Shown here: piece by piece, positions 18,925 to 28,174 of the stretch
Numbering within the stretch: the first letter of the stretch is position 1
Layout: the number at the start of each line of letters is the position of its first letter
NCBI RefSeq assembly: GCF_014171595.1
Contig: NZ_CP050451.1
Coordinates: 806,001 to 870,000, forward strand
DNA length: 64,000 bases
Reading direction: 5' to 3'
From: Massilia sp. Se16.2.3
GTDB lineage: Bacteria > Pseudomonadota > Gammaproteobacteria > Burkholderiales > Burkholderiaceae_D
Program-made: the position numbers and the translations under genes
The notes under the pieces: model-generated
Database searches by the model: none
What the model was told of the DNA's origin: nothing
What the model saw: the letters and a program-made list of their open reading frames with translations, nothing else

Positions 18925-19770
18925 ATGAAACCCTTCCTGAATCTGACCTTGTCCGCGCTGCTGGTGGCGGGTGCGGCGCTTGCCGGTCCGGCGCTGGCGC
19001 AAACCGTGATCACGGCCACCGGCGCGTCGACCATTGCGCCGCTGATGTCCGAAGTCGGCAAGCATTTCGAGAAAGCCAACCCGCAGGTGCGCGTCGAGGT
19101 GCAGTCGGGCGGCACCTCGCGTGGGATTGCCGACGTGCGCCAGGGTAGCGCGCGCATCGGCATGGTCTCGCGTGCGCTGCACGAGGACGAAAAGAAGGAC
19201 CTGGAAGCGCTGTTGATTGCCCGTGACGGCGTCGCCATGGTCGTGCACAAGTCCAATCCGGTAAAAGCGCTGACGCGCGAACAGATCATTGCCATCTATA
19301 CCGGCAAGGTGAAAAACTGGAAGGAAGTGGGCGGCGCCGACGCGCCGATCACTGTCATCAGCAAGGCCGAAGGACGCTCGACGCTGGAAGTGTTCACCCA
19401 CTACTTCGGCGTCACGCCGCGCGACATCAAGGCGCAGATCATCATCGGCGACAACCAGCAGGAGATCCGCACCGTGTCGACCAACAAGGGCGCCATCGGC
19501 TATGTCTCCATCGGTTCGGCCGAGTACGAGGCCAGCCACGGCACGCCGATCAAGATGCTTGCGCTGGGCAACCTGGTGCCGTCGACGCAGAGTGTGGCGT
19601 CGGGCGCCTACCCGATCGCACGCGATTTGAACCTGGTGTACCGCAAGCCGCTCAGCAAGGATGAATCCGCCCTGCTCGCCTACATGTCGACGCCGGCGGC
19701 GAAGAAGGAAATCCTGGCGCAGTTCTTCATCCCGGTGGCCACTGCACCGGTCGTGGCGAACAGCAAGTGA
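18925..19770 (+). CDS. PstS-like phosphate ABC transporter substrate-binding protein
   Basis: The start at 18925 gives 281 residues with a Sec signal peptide (1 to about 26, ending ALAQT). The mature protein begins VITATGASTIAPLM and contains SGGTSRGIADVRQGSARIGMVSR, the Ser/Gly/Arg oxyanion-binding pattern of the PstS-like family, plus STNKGAIGYVSIGSAEY. It is shorter than classical PstS (about 320-350 residues) and lies between ArsI-like genes and PstC, not in a pst-phoU operon. It could import phosphate selectively under arsenate stress or bind arsenate; sequence alone does not decide. Its TGA overlaps the next ATG (ATGA). Confidence 0.87.
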   Translation: MKPFLNLTLSALLVAGAALAGPALAQTVITATGASTIAPLMSEVGKHFEKANPQVRVEVQSGGTSRGIADVRQGSARIGMVSRALHEDEKKDLEALLIARDGVAMVVHKSNPVKALTREQIIAIYTGKVKNWKEVGGADAPITVISKAEGRSTLEVFTHYFGVTPRDIKAQIIIGDNQQEIRTVSTNKGAIGYVSIGSAEYEASHGTPIKMLALGNLVPSTQSVASGAYPIARDLNLVYRKPLSKDESALLAYMSTPAAKKEILAQFFIPVATAPVVANSK

Positions 19771-20681
19771 TGAAAGCCCTGGTGCCGGGCCATGCGCTGT
19801 TGCGCGGCGCCCCCAGCCAGCCTGCCGAGGGCAGCGGGCGCCGCGTCGACAGCGTGCTCCTGGCCGTGGTGTGCTGCTGCGCCCTGGTCGCCTCGCTGCT
19901 GATCGTCCTCATCGGCGTGTTCCTCGTCAAGGAGAGTTATCCGCTGGTGCAGAAGATCGGCTTCGCGCGTTTCCTGTTCGACGAAGGCTGGTGGCCGGGC
20001 AGCGGGCAGTACAACCTGGTGCCGATGATCGGCGCCAGCCTGCTGCTGACGCTCAGCGCCACGCTGATCGCCGCGCCGCTGGCCATCGTCTTTGCCGTCT
20101 GCCTCGCCTTTTATTGCGGCGAGCGGCTGCGCCGGGCATTGCGCCTGCTGGTCGACCTCAGCGCCTCGGTCCCCACCATCATCTATGCGTTCTGGGGACT
20201 GGTGACAATCGTGCCGCTGGTGGCTGCCATCGACGGCCCGGGCACGAGCGTGCTGGCCGGCAGCCTGGTGCTGGCGCTGATGATTTTTCCGACCATCGCC
20301 ATCCTCTGCCATTCGGCGATCGCCGCCGTGCCCAGCCATTATTTTGTCGCCGGCGCCGCGCTCGGGGTGCGCCGCTCGGCCTTGATCCGCCACGTGGTGC
20401 TGCCGCATGCGCGCAGCGGCATCGTCGCCGCCGTCATTCTCGGCGCGGCCAGGGCCATCGGCGAAACCATGGTGGTGCTGGTCCTGTGCGGGAACATCGT
20501 GCAGATGCCCTCGTCCGTCTTCGATCCGGTGCGCACGCTGACGGCCAACATTGCCCTGGAAATGCCCTATGCCCAGGACGACCACCGCGCGGCGCTCTAC
20601 GTCTCGGGCCTGATCGTCCTCCTTGTCGTGACCACGCTCGTCCTGATGAGTGAACTGTATGCACACCGCAAGCACCGCTAG
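19770..20681 (+). CDS. PstC-like phosphate ABC transporter permease
   Basis: A 303-residue integral inner-membrane permease with about six membrane segments and the binding-protein-dependent transport EAA-like loop (GAALGVRRSALIRHVVLPHARSG in two parts around residues 195-217, then AAVILGAARAIGETM). The ATG at 19770 overlaps the pstS stop by translational coupling. An early segment (residues 30-52) is rich in Val, Leu and Cys. It pairs with the PstA-like protein encoded next to form the channel of the importer. No phoU gene is seen nearby, consistent with a dedicated accessory transporter. Confidence 0.88.
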   Translation: MKALVPGHALLRGAPSQPAEGSGRRVDSVLLAVVCCCALVASLLIVLIGVFLVKESYPLVQKIGFARFLFDEGWWPGSGQYNLVPMIGASLLLTLSATLIAAPLAIVFAVCLAFYCGERLRRALRLLVDLSASVPTIIYAFWGLVTIVPLVAAIDGPGTSVLAGSLVLALMIFPTIAILCHSAIAAVPSHYFVAGAALGVRRSALIRHVVLPHARSGIVAAVILGAARAIGETMVVLVLCGNIVQMPSSVFDPVRTLTANIALEMPYAQDDHRAALYVSGLIVLLVVTTLVLMSELYAHRKHR

Positions 20682-21528
20682 CACCGCTGACATGCGCCCC
20701 TGGCAGATCCTGCCGCGCGCCGCCCTCTGGCTGGTCGTCGCGGCCGTGGCGGCGGCCATGCTGATGCCCGTCATCGACATCGTCATCCACGGCCTGCCGG
20801 TGCTGAGCTGGGAATTCATCACCGAGAACCCGCGCGACGCCGACCGCAGCGGCGGCATCGCCTCGGTGCTGGTGTCGACGGCGCTGATCACGGGCGTGAG
20901 CCTGGCGGCGGCGGTGCCGGTCGCTTTCGGTACCGCTGTCCTGCTGTCGGAATACGTGCCGGCCGACGGGCTGCTCGCTTCCCTGATCCGCGGCAGCCTC
21001 GACGTGCTGGCCGGCGTGCCCTCGGTGGTGTTCGGCCTGTTCGGCCTGACGCTGCTGTGCCGCCAGCTGGGGCTGGGCTACTCCATCGTGGCCGGCGGCC
21101 TGACGCTCGCCTGCATGATCCTGCCGACGCTGACGCGCACCATGTACAGCGCCTTCGACGCGCTCGGCACCCAGTACCGTTTCGCCGGCTCGGCGCTGGG
21201 CGTGTCGCGCATGGCCATCCTGCTGTACGTGAGCCTGCCGCTGGCGCTGCCCGCCGTCACCGCCGGCATCGTGCTCGGCCTGACGCGCGCGCTGGCGGAG
21301 ACGGCCGTGCTGCTCTTCACCAGCGGCTACTCCGACCGGATGCCGACCTCGGTCTTCAATTCCGGACGCAGCATTTCCCTGCACATCTACGAGCTGGCGA
21401 CGAACGTCTCCGGCGGCGACGGCGCCGCCTATGGCTCGGCGCTGGTGCTGATCATGCTGCTGGGCGTGGCCAGCCTGTGCATGCACGCCTTGTCGAACCG
21501 CATCCAGAAAAAATTCATCTCATCCTGA
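20659..21528 (+). CDS. PstA-like phosphate ABC transporter permease
   Basis: The second permease of the importer, about 289 residues from the ATG at 20659; a GTG three codons upstream is an alternative. Six membrane segments are apparent, with the EAA loop in RFAGSALGVSRMAILLYVSLP and the following TAGIVLGLTRALAETAVLLF. The phrase SLDVLAGVPSVVFGLFGL matches the PstA signature region. The gene starts inside the end of pstC (23-bp overlap), which indicates coupled translation in the operon. Confidence 0.88.
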   Translation: MHTASTASTADMRPWQILPRAALWLVVAAVAAAMLMPVIDIVIHGLPVLSWEFITENPRDADRSGGIASVLVSTALITGVSLAAAVPVAFGTAVLLSEYVPADGLLASLIRGSLDVLAGVPSVVFGLFGLTLLCRQLGLGYSIVAGGLTLACMILPTLTRTMYSAFDALGTQYRFAGSALGVSRMAILLYVSLPLALPAVTAGIVLGLTRALAETAVLLFTSGYSDRMPTSVFNSGRSISLHIYELATNVSGGDGAAYGSALVLIMLLGVASLCMHALSNRIQKKFISS

Positions 21529-21541
21529 AACGGGCGCAACC

Positions 21542-22423
21542 ATGAGCAAGATCGAGCAAAGCGAAGAATTGGCGGCCGCCTGCCTGGCCGCCTGCCAGAA
21601 CGTGCAGACGGCATGCGAGGGCGGCGAAGACTGCTGCACCGAGAACGTGCCGAGCGCGTGCGAGGGCGACGACTGCTGCATCGTGGTCGACAAGGTCGGC
21701 ATCCGCTACGGCTCCCACGTGGCGATGAAGGACGTGTCGCTGCGCATCCGCGCCAACAAGGTCACGGCCATCGTCGGGCCCTCGGGCTGCGGCAAGTCCA
21801 GCTTCCTGTACTGCCTGAACCGCCTGAACGACATGGTGCCGAACTGCGAAGTCTCCGGCTGCATCAGCTTCGATTTCTTCCAGGGCGCCGCGGCGCCCGA
21901 CCACGCGCTGCGGCGCCAGATCGGCATGCTGTTCCAGAAGCCGAACCCGTTTCCGTTTTCGATCTGGCGCAACCTCGAGTTCCCGCTGATGCAGCACGGG
22001 GTGAAGGACAAGGCCGAGCTGGCGGCGAAGATCGAGCGTGCCTTGATGGACGTCGGCCTGTGGGACGAAGTCAAGGACAAGCTGCACAAGCCGGCCCTGA
22101 CGCTGTCGGGCGGCCAGCAGCAGCGCCTGTGCCTGGCGCGCGCGCTGATCCTGCAGCCCAGCGTCCTCTTGATGGACGAGCCCTGCAGCGCGCTCGACCC
22201 GCTCTCGACCAGGAAGATCGAGGAACTCATCCGCAGCCTCTCGGCCACCATCACCATCATCCTGGTGACCCACAACATGGCGCAGGCGCGGCGCGTGGCC
22301 GACTACGTGGCCCTGTTCTGGAGCGAGGGCAATTCCGGCCGCCTGCTCGAATACGGCACCGCGCGGGAAGTGTTCGATTCGCCCAAGAGCGAACTGACAC
22401 GCTCCTATCTCGCTTTCGCCTGA
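21542..22423 (+). CDS. PstB-like phosphate ABC transporter ATPase with Cys-rich N-terminal extension
   Basis: A 293-residue ABC ATPase. Walker A is GPSGCGKSS (79-87), the signature is LSGGQQQRLCLARAL and Walker B is VLLMDEPCSALD; the DPLSTRKIEELI and LVTHNMAQARRVAD segments are PstB-typical. The first 46 residues are unlike ordinary PstB. They hold eight cysteines (14, 18, 25, 31, 32, 40, 45, 46), including two Cys-Cys pairs, ahead of the ATPase core. Such an arm could bind As(III) or a metal and gate the transporter; that is inference from composition and gene context. It starts 13 bp after pstA. Confidence 0.9.
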   Translation: MSKIEQSEELAAACLAACQNVQTACEGGEDCCTENVPSACEGDDCCIVVDKVGIRYGSHVAMKDVSLRIRANKVTAIVGPSGCGKSSFLYCLNRLNDMVPNCEVSGCISFDFFQGAAAPDHALRRQIGMLFQKPNPFPFSIWRNLEFPLMQHGVKDKAELAAKIERALMDVGLWDEVKDKLHKPALTLSGGQQQRLCLARALILQPSVLLMDEPCSALDPLSTRKIEELIRSLSATITIILVTHNMAQARRVADYVALFWSEGNSGRLLEYGTAREVFDSPKSELTRSYLAFA

Positions 22424-22459
22424 CCCGCCTTACCGAACCATCCACCCGGAACACGAGCC

Positions 22460-24858
22460 ATGAATACATTCTTCGAAAAATACGCGCGCTTCATCGTGCA
22501 AAAACGGCGCTGGGTCATCTTCGCCATCCTCCTCGTGACGGGCTTTCTCGGCTCGCGCCTGATGAACCTGCAGGTCGACATGGACCAGGATACCTGGGTG
22601 CCGCAGTCGCATCCGTTCGTGAAAACCACCAAGACCCTGGAAAAGATGTTCGGCGGCCGCGAAATCGTCATGATCGGGATCGCCCCGAAAAACGGCGACA
22701 TCTACCAGCCCGAGGTCCTGGCCCGCATCGCCCGCATCCAGCATGAGATCGAGAACATGCCGGAAGCGATACGCCACAACGTCATCAGCCTGGCAGCCAA
22801 CAAGGTCAAGGACATCAAGGGCAGCGCCGACGGCCTGGAAGTGCAGCCGATGATGGCGCAGGTGCCGTCTACCGAGGCAGAAATGAACACGCTGCGCGAA
22901 CGCGTCGAGCGCAACGCGATCTACACCAATTCGCTGGTGTCGCCCGACCACCGCGCCGCCGCCGTCATCGCCGACTTCAAGCTCGATTATTCGAAGCCCA
23001 GCTACGAGCCCCTGATGGCCAAGATCCGCGCCATCATGGACCGCGAACGCAACGCCGACATCGCCGTCTACGCCGCCGGCCTGCCGGTCGACTTCGGCTC
23101 GTTCGAGCACAACATGATGCAGATGCCGATGTTCTTCGGCGTGGCACTGTTGATCATCATGCTGATCCAGTACTACTCCTTCCGCAGCTTCCAGGGCATG
23201 CTGCTGCCGATCGTGACGGCCTTGCTGAGTGTGATATGGGCGCTCGGCTTCATGGGCCTGATGGGCGTGCACATGGATGGCTTGAACACGACCACGCCGA
23301 TCCTCATCATGGCGGTGGCCGCCGGCCACTCCGTGCAGATCCTGAAACGCTACTACGAGGATTTCCAGCGCCTGCGCACCCTCGAGCCGCACTCGGACCG
23401 CAAATGGCTGTCGCAGCGCGCCGTGGTCGACTGCATGGGCCACGTCGGACCGATCGTCGGCACCGCCAGCGTCATCGCCATCATCACCTTCTACACGCTG
23501 ACCCACTCGGAAGTGTCGTCCTCGGCACACTTCGGCTTCTTCGCCGGCTCCGGCGTGCTGGCCACCCTGATCCTCGAAATGACCCTGATCCCGGCGCTGC
23601 GCGCCAGCCTGCCGGCGCCGAAGGTCAAGGAAACGGCCGCCGAACAGAAAACCGGCCTGCTCGACCGCATGCTCGGCGCCCTGTCCCACGGCCTGGCGGG
23701 GGCGGCCGCGCCGGCTGGATCCTCGCCGCCGGCGTGGCGGTGGTGGCCCTGCTGGGCGCAGGTGTCACCTTCATCAATGTCGACAACAGCCTGAAGAATT
23801 TCAGCCGTCCGGACAGCCTGGTGCGCACCGACGACGCTGCCCTGAACGGCATGTTCGGCGGTACCAATACCGTGTTCTTCCTGGTCGAAGGCCTGCAGCC
23901 CGACGCCATCAAGGATCCGAAGGTCTTAAAAGCCATGGACGAGCTGCAGAAGTTCGTGACGGTCCAGCCGCATGTCGGCAAGGCGATGTCGATCGTCGAC
24001 ATCGTCAAGCGCCTGAACCAGGCGATGCACGGCGACGATCCGGCCTATTTCAGCATCCCCGACGACAAGGCGCTGGTCGCCCAGTACCTGTTCATGTATT
24101 CGCTCTCGGGCGGCCCCAAGGATTTCAGCAGCTATATCGACGGCGACTACAAGCGCGCCGCCATGTGGGTCTTCGTCAAGACCGACAGCACCTCCTACGC
24201 CACGGCGCTGCACGACCGCGCACAGGCGCTCATCAAGGACAAGTTCCCCGCCGGGGTGACCGTGCGCATGGGCGGCAGCCTGGCGCAGACCGTGGCCGGC
24301 AACAACGCGCTGACCCAGGACAAGTGGCGCAGCGTGTGGCAGATGGTGGCCGTCGTCTTCATCCTGTCCTCGCTGGCGCTGCGCTCCCTGGTCGGCGGCC
24401 TGTTCGTCACCCTGCCCCTCACCATCGTCGTGTTCGCCAACTTCGGCGTCATGGGCTGGCTCGGCATCCCGCTCGACATGGGCACCATGACCACCGCGGC
24501 AATGGCGATCGGCATCGGCGCCGACTACGAGCTGTACCTGCTGTTCCGCTTCAAGGAAGAACTGGGCCGCACCCACGACAGTTACCAGGCGACCTACCGT
24601 TCCCTGGTCACCTCGGGCAAGGCGGTGATCTACGTCGCCCTGTCGATCGCTGCCGGTTACTCCTTCCTGCTGACCTCGGGCTTCGCCTTCTACACCCGCC
24701 TGGCGGTGATGGTGATCGCGACGATGATCGTCAGCGGCTTCGTGGCGGTGATTTTCCTGCGCGCGCTGACGATGGTCTTCAAACCGCGTTTCATCTATGG
24801 CCAACACAATGCGCGCGCCGCCGCCGGCGCCGCGATCCGACTGGAGGAACGTGCATGA
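22460..24858 (+). CDS. MMPL/RND family transporter, frameshifted
   Basis: Encodes an RND-superfamily inner-membrane pump of the MMPL type with two tandem halves, each a periplasmic domain plus a membrane bundle (first: GVALLIIMLIQYYSFRSFQG and GHSVQILKRYYEDF; second: WQMVAVVFILSSLALRSL and IGIGADYELYLLFRFKEEL). The first frame breaks at a G-run (23698-23702), and the second half continues in another frame to 24858. Adding one base gives about 799 residues, a normal length. It starts 36 bp after pstB and overlaps the next gene by 4 bp. With the following LolA-like and beta-barrel genes it forms a trio that probably moves a hydrophobic or organometalloid compound across the envelope. Confidence 0.87.
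23696..23703 (+). other. Apparent 1-base deletion in the MMPL gene
   Basis: A five-G run where one more base would join the frame ending LSHGLAG to the frame continuing GRAGWILAAG. Everything before and after is well conserved in style with no lost residues. Confidence 0.75.
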
Positions 24859-25679
24859 AAACGACTACCCATTTCAGCTGGTCGCACCGCTGGGCCCATC
24901 TCGGCGGCCTGGTGCTGGCCACGGCCCTGCAATCGGCCCACGCGGGCGCGGCGCCTGGCGTCGACGAAATCATGCAGAACAATTTTTATGCCTCCAAGGT
25001 CAAGGCGCTGGAAAAGCACGTCACCCTGACGCTGACGGACGAGGGCGGCGTCAAGCGCGAGCGCAAGCTGCATGCCATCTCCGCCCTGCAGCCGAACGGC
25101 ATCGATTCGCGCCTGATGGTGCGCATCGTCGCGCCGGCCGACGTCAAGGGCGTGGGCTTCCTCAAGCACGAGCACATGGACGGCGAGGACGAGCAGTGGA
25201 TCTTCCTGCCAGCCCTGCATAAGAGCCGGCGCCTGGTGGCGAACAACAAGAAGGACAGTTTTCTGGGCAGCGATTTTGCCTACGGCGACATCCTGACGCC
25301 GAAAGTCACGCTCTACCAGAACCGGCTGGTGGGCTCTGAGATCATCGACGGCATCGACTGCTATGTCATCGAGTCGGTGCCGGTGGACGACAAGGTCAAG
25401 CGCGATTACGACTACGGCAAGAAGGTGCAATGGATCGCCAAGTCGAACTTCCACGAGGTCAAAATCGACTACTACGACCTCGCCGGCGCCCTGCTGAAAA
25501 CCCAGGTCGTCAAGGGCATCACGCAGATGGGCAAGGATGGCGGGCGCTGGGCGGCGACGATGCGCCAGATGGTCAACCACCAGACCAGACACACGTCGAC
25601 CTTCGTTGCGAATGCCGCCAAGGCCGATATCGCTATCCCGGAAAGCACGTTTACGTTGAGGAACCTTGAACGCGAATGA
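24855..25679 (+). CDS. Outer membrane lipoprotein-sorting (LolA-like) periplasmic protein
   Basis: The start at 24855, after GGAGGAAC, overlaps the pump's stop codon (ATGA). The 274-residue product has a long signal peptide (cleavage near SAHAGAAPG, about residue 30) and a single domain of the LolA/LppX fold family annotated as outer membrane lipoprotein-sorting protein. Typical segments are DVKGVGFLKHEH, EDEQWIFLPALHKSRRLVANNKKDSFLGSDFAYGD (in parts) and KVQWIAKSNFHEVKIDYYD. Such proteins regularly accompany MMPL pumps and are thought to carry a hydrophobic substrate through the periplasm. Confidence 0.87.
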   Translation: MKTTTHFSWSHRWAHLGGLVLATALQSAHAGAAPGVDEIMQNNFYASKVKALEKHVTLTLTDEGGVKRERKLHAISALQPNGIDSRLMVRIVAPADVKGVGFLKHEHMDGEDEQWIFLPALHKSRRLVANNKKDSFLGSDFAYGDILTPKVTLYQNRLVGSEIIDGIDCYVIESVPVDDKVKRDYDYGKKVQWIAKSNFHEVKIDYYDLAGALLKTQVVKGITQMGKDGGRWAATMRQMVNHQTRHTSTFVANAAKADIAIPESTFTLRNLERE

Positions 25680-26965
25680 GCGCGGCTGGCCGCTGTCTGG
25701 CCCAGGCGCTGGTCGCAGCGGCGGCCGGCGCCACGGAGCCGGGGGCCGAACCCGCGCCGCTCGAGGGCGAACTGGCGGGACCCGCGGCAATCAAGTTCGC
25801 CAGCGCCGCCCGCCTGAACTACACGCGTTCAGACAAGGTCCTGAGCGACGAACGCCACTTCGTGCTGTCGACCTTCGAGACCAAGGCTTCCTACGACCTG
25901 TCCTCCAGCCTGCGCGCGGCGCTGCAGCTGCGCGCCAGCGCCATCCTCGCGCCCGGCACCCGCTCCCAAGTCGACTTTCCCTACGCTTACCTCGACTGGC
26001 GCACCACGGCCGCCGATTTCCGCATCGGCAAGCAGATCCTCGCCTGGGGCAAGACCGATGCCTTGAATCCCACCGATATCGTCACCCCGCGCAACTACAC
26101 GACCCTGCTGCCCTTCGACGAGGACGAGCGCAGCGGCGTGTGGGGCGCGCGCGGCACCTATTACGTCACCGATACGGTCGCGGCCACCCTGTTTTTTGGC
26201 ACCCGCTTCAAGCCGTCCACGCTGCCTTTCGCCTCGCGCGGGGCGCAGCAGTACCGCTTCGATGCCGACGGTGCAAAGAAGCGCCAGGTCGGCGTGCGCG
26301 TCGCCGTCACCCGCGACGACATCGATTTTTCCGTCAGCGCCTACCACGGCGCCAGTTTGCTGGCGCAGGCGGAACGGGCCGAAACGCGCGCCGGCACGCA
26401 CACGGTGTTCCTGCGCTACCCCACCATCGACATGGTCGGCGCCGACCTGGCCCGCAACTTCGGCAAATTCGGCATGCGCATCGAAGCGGCCGCCGTCCGC
26501 CCCGTGCGCGGGGAGGCGACAGCGACCGGCTTGCGGCCCTACCGCTACCTGGTGGCCGGGATGGACCGCACCTTTTTCAGCGACCTGAATGTCAATGTCC
26601 AGCTCTTCGGACGCTGGACCGATCCCGCACCAGGGCGCGCCGGCGCCTGCGGCTGCGTTGACGCCATGGGGGCGGAACTGACGGGGCTGAACGGCCTGAT
26701 CTTCGTCCAGTCGCGCCGCCGCACCCAGGGCATGACCTTCCGCGTTGCCAACCAGTGGATGAACCAGACCCTCAGCGCCGAAGTCTTCGTGCAGCATTAT
26801 TTTGGCGACAACAGCACCTATGTGCACCCGATGGCCACCTACGCGCTGAGCGACCGCACCCGGATCACGGCCGGTGCGGTCTGGTATGGGGGGAATGAGG
26901 GCAGCCTGTTTGGCGTCATGAAGAAAAACAGGAGCGTGTTCAGCGAACTGCGTTACTCCTTCTAG
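25676..26965 (+). CDS. DUF1302-like outer-membrane beta-barrel protein
   Basis: A 429-residue protein ending in the beta-barrel signature RYSF with terminal Phe, rich in alternating aromatic strands. The phrase IGKQILAWGKTDALNPTDI, typical of the DUF1302-like family found beside MMPL pumps, lies near residue 118. It overlaps the preceding stop by 4 bp. The N-terminus (MSAAGRCLAQALVAAAAGA) is a short and atypical signal sequence, so the true start may be upstream or slightly altered. Inferred role: the outer-membrane part of the MMPL/LolA-like/barrel export route. It is the last gene of the plus-strand operon; the convergent methyltransferase gene ends 39 bp away. Confidence 0.84.
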   Translation: MSAAGRCLAQALVAAAAGATEPGAEPAPLEGELAGPAAIKFASAARLNYTRSDKVLSDERHFVLSTFETKASYDLSSSLRAALQLRASAILAPGTRSQVDFPYAYLDWRTTAADFRIGKQILAWGKTDALNPTDIVTPRNYTTLLPFDEDERSGVWGARGTYYVTDTVAATLFFGTRFKPSTLPFASRGAQQYRFDADGAKKRQVGVRVAVTRDDIDFSVSAYHGASLLAQAERAETRAGTHTVFLRYPTIDMVGADLARNFGKFGMRIEAAAVRPVRGEATATGLRPYRYLVAGMDRTFFSDLNVNVQLFGRWTDPAPGRAGACGCVDAMGAELTGLNGLIFVQSRRRTQGMTFRVANQWMNQTLSAEVFVQHYFGDNSTYVHPMATYALSDRTRITAGAVWYGGNEGSLFGVMKKNRSVFSELRYSF

Positions 26966-27004
26966 CGCGGCCTCGCGGCCGCGCCGGTTCGGCGGGCGAG
27001 CGGT

Positions 27005-27640
27005 TTATTTCGTCGCCAGCACGCAGACGCCACGCGACAGCGGGCCCTGGGAGATCGGCGAGGTGGCGTGCGTCGCGCTTGCGAAGCCGACTTCGTCGAG
27101 CATGGCCATCAGTTCGCGTGCCGGATACAGCCGGAACACGCCCGTCTGCGTGATCCTGACGCCGGCCATTTCCTCGGCATCGCCCATGTAGACGGCCAGC
27201 TGGCCGCCGGGACGCAGCACGCGCAGGATTTCGCGCAGGGGCTCGCGCGGGTTCTGCCAGAAATAGATGACGTTCACGCAGAACACCTTGTTGAAGCTGG
27301 CGTCCGGATACGGCAGCCTGGCCGCGTCGCCGACGCTCAGTTCGACCTGTCCGCGCGCGATGGCCTCGCGGTTGCGCGACGAGGCTTGCGCCAGCATGGT
27401 GTCGGAAAAATCGATGCCGCGGATTTTTCCGGAGGTGATTTGCTCGGTCAGCAATTCGATGGCCTGGCCGGGACCGTAGCCGATCTCGAGGACGTCGTCA
27501 TAGGGTGCAAGCCCCAGCTGCGACAGCGTCCATGCGTTCGCTTCGCGGTTGATGCGGCTCATCGAGAGGCCGAAGAGCCGGCCGAACAATCCGTTCGGGC
27601 GGCGCGCCTGCTGCGCCATGGCGTGTACGAGGGAAGGCAT
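27005..27640 (-). CDS. Class I SAM-dependent methyltransferase
   Basis: The start at 27640 (MPSLVHAMAQQ) follows ACGGAG. The 211-residue protein has the SAM-binding glycine motif VLEIGYGPGQAIELL, the acidic IRGIDFSDTML, and VFCVNVIYFWQNPREPLREILRVLRPGGQL, a COQ5/UbiE-type arrangement. No arsenic-binding cysteine set is evident (few Cys), so the substrate is unknown; being the last gene of the minus-strand arsenic-type run, it may methylate an arsenical or a related organic intermediate. It follows the SufU-like gene by 37 bp. Confidence 0.85.
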   Translation of the reverse strand: MPSLVHAMAQQARRPNGLFGRLFGLSMSRINREANAWTLSQLGLAPYDDVLEIGYGPGQAIELLTEQITSGKIRGIDFSDTMLAQASSRNREAIARGQVELSVGDAARLPYPDASFNKVFCVNVIYFWQNPREPLREILRVLRPGGQLAVYMGDAEEMAGVRITQTGVFRLYPARELMAMLDEVGFASATHATSPISQGPLSRGVCVLATK

Positions 27641-27677
27641 CTGGTTTTCTCCGTCTTTTTTGTGTGAAGCGGGCCGC

Positions 27678-28154
27678 CTATTCGGCAAGCTCCGCAATGT
27701 TCGACCTGGCGATGTGCGCCGTCGACAGCAGCGTGCCGAGCGTGTTCCAGGAAAGGCTGACGCATTCGGTGCGCGAAGGCACATCGCGTATCCGTTCGAA
27801 GACGCGCAAGCCCGCCAGCTGCGGCGTCTGCAGGCGCTCGCCCGCGTCCACGTCGCCGGCCACCATCGCCGGGAACTGTTCGCGCAAGGCGCGCGCCCCG
27901 GCGATCGACAGGCCCTTGATCGCGTCCGTCATCATCGAGGCCGACGCCATGCACAGCGCGCAGCAGGCCGAGCTCGAGAACGACACGGCCTGGACGCGCC
28001 CGGCGTCGACCCGCAGGTACAGCCGCAGATGGTCGCCGCAGATCGGGCTGTCGCCTTGCAGCTGCAGGTTCGCGTCGGCCAGCACGCCCCGGTTGTTCGG
28101 CTGGCGGCCGTACTTGAGGATCTCGTCCTGGTACAGGATTTGGGCATTCGTCAT
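27678..28154 (-). CDS. SufU-type iron-sulfur cluster scaffold / sulfur-transfer protein
   Basis: The 158-residue protein has the NifU/IscU fold in its SufU form: C39 and D41 in SPICGDHL, C64/C65 in SSACCALC with an extra C68, and C131 in SRTECVSL. In SufU these positions bind zinc and accept sulfur from the partner SufS. It lies 20 bp after sufS, so the pair is complete. No sufB, sufC or sufD is present here, which argues for a dedicated sulfur-transfer role in this cluster rather than the general Fe-S assembly system. The extra Cys pair near residue 64 is unusual. Confidence 0.87.
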   Translation of the reverse strand: MTNAQILYQDEILKYGRQPNNRGVLADANLQLQGDSPICGDHLRLYLRVDAGRVQAVSFSSSACCALCMASASMMTDAIKGLSIAGARALREQFPAMVAGDVDAGERLQTPQLAGLRVFERIRDVPSRTECVSLSWNTLGTLLSTAHIARSNIAELAE

Positions 28155-28174
28155 CGCGCTCTTTCGTGGGTCGG

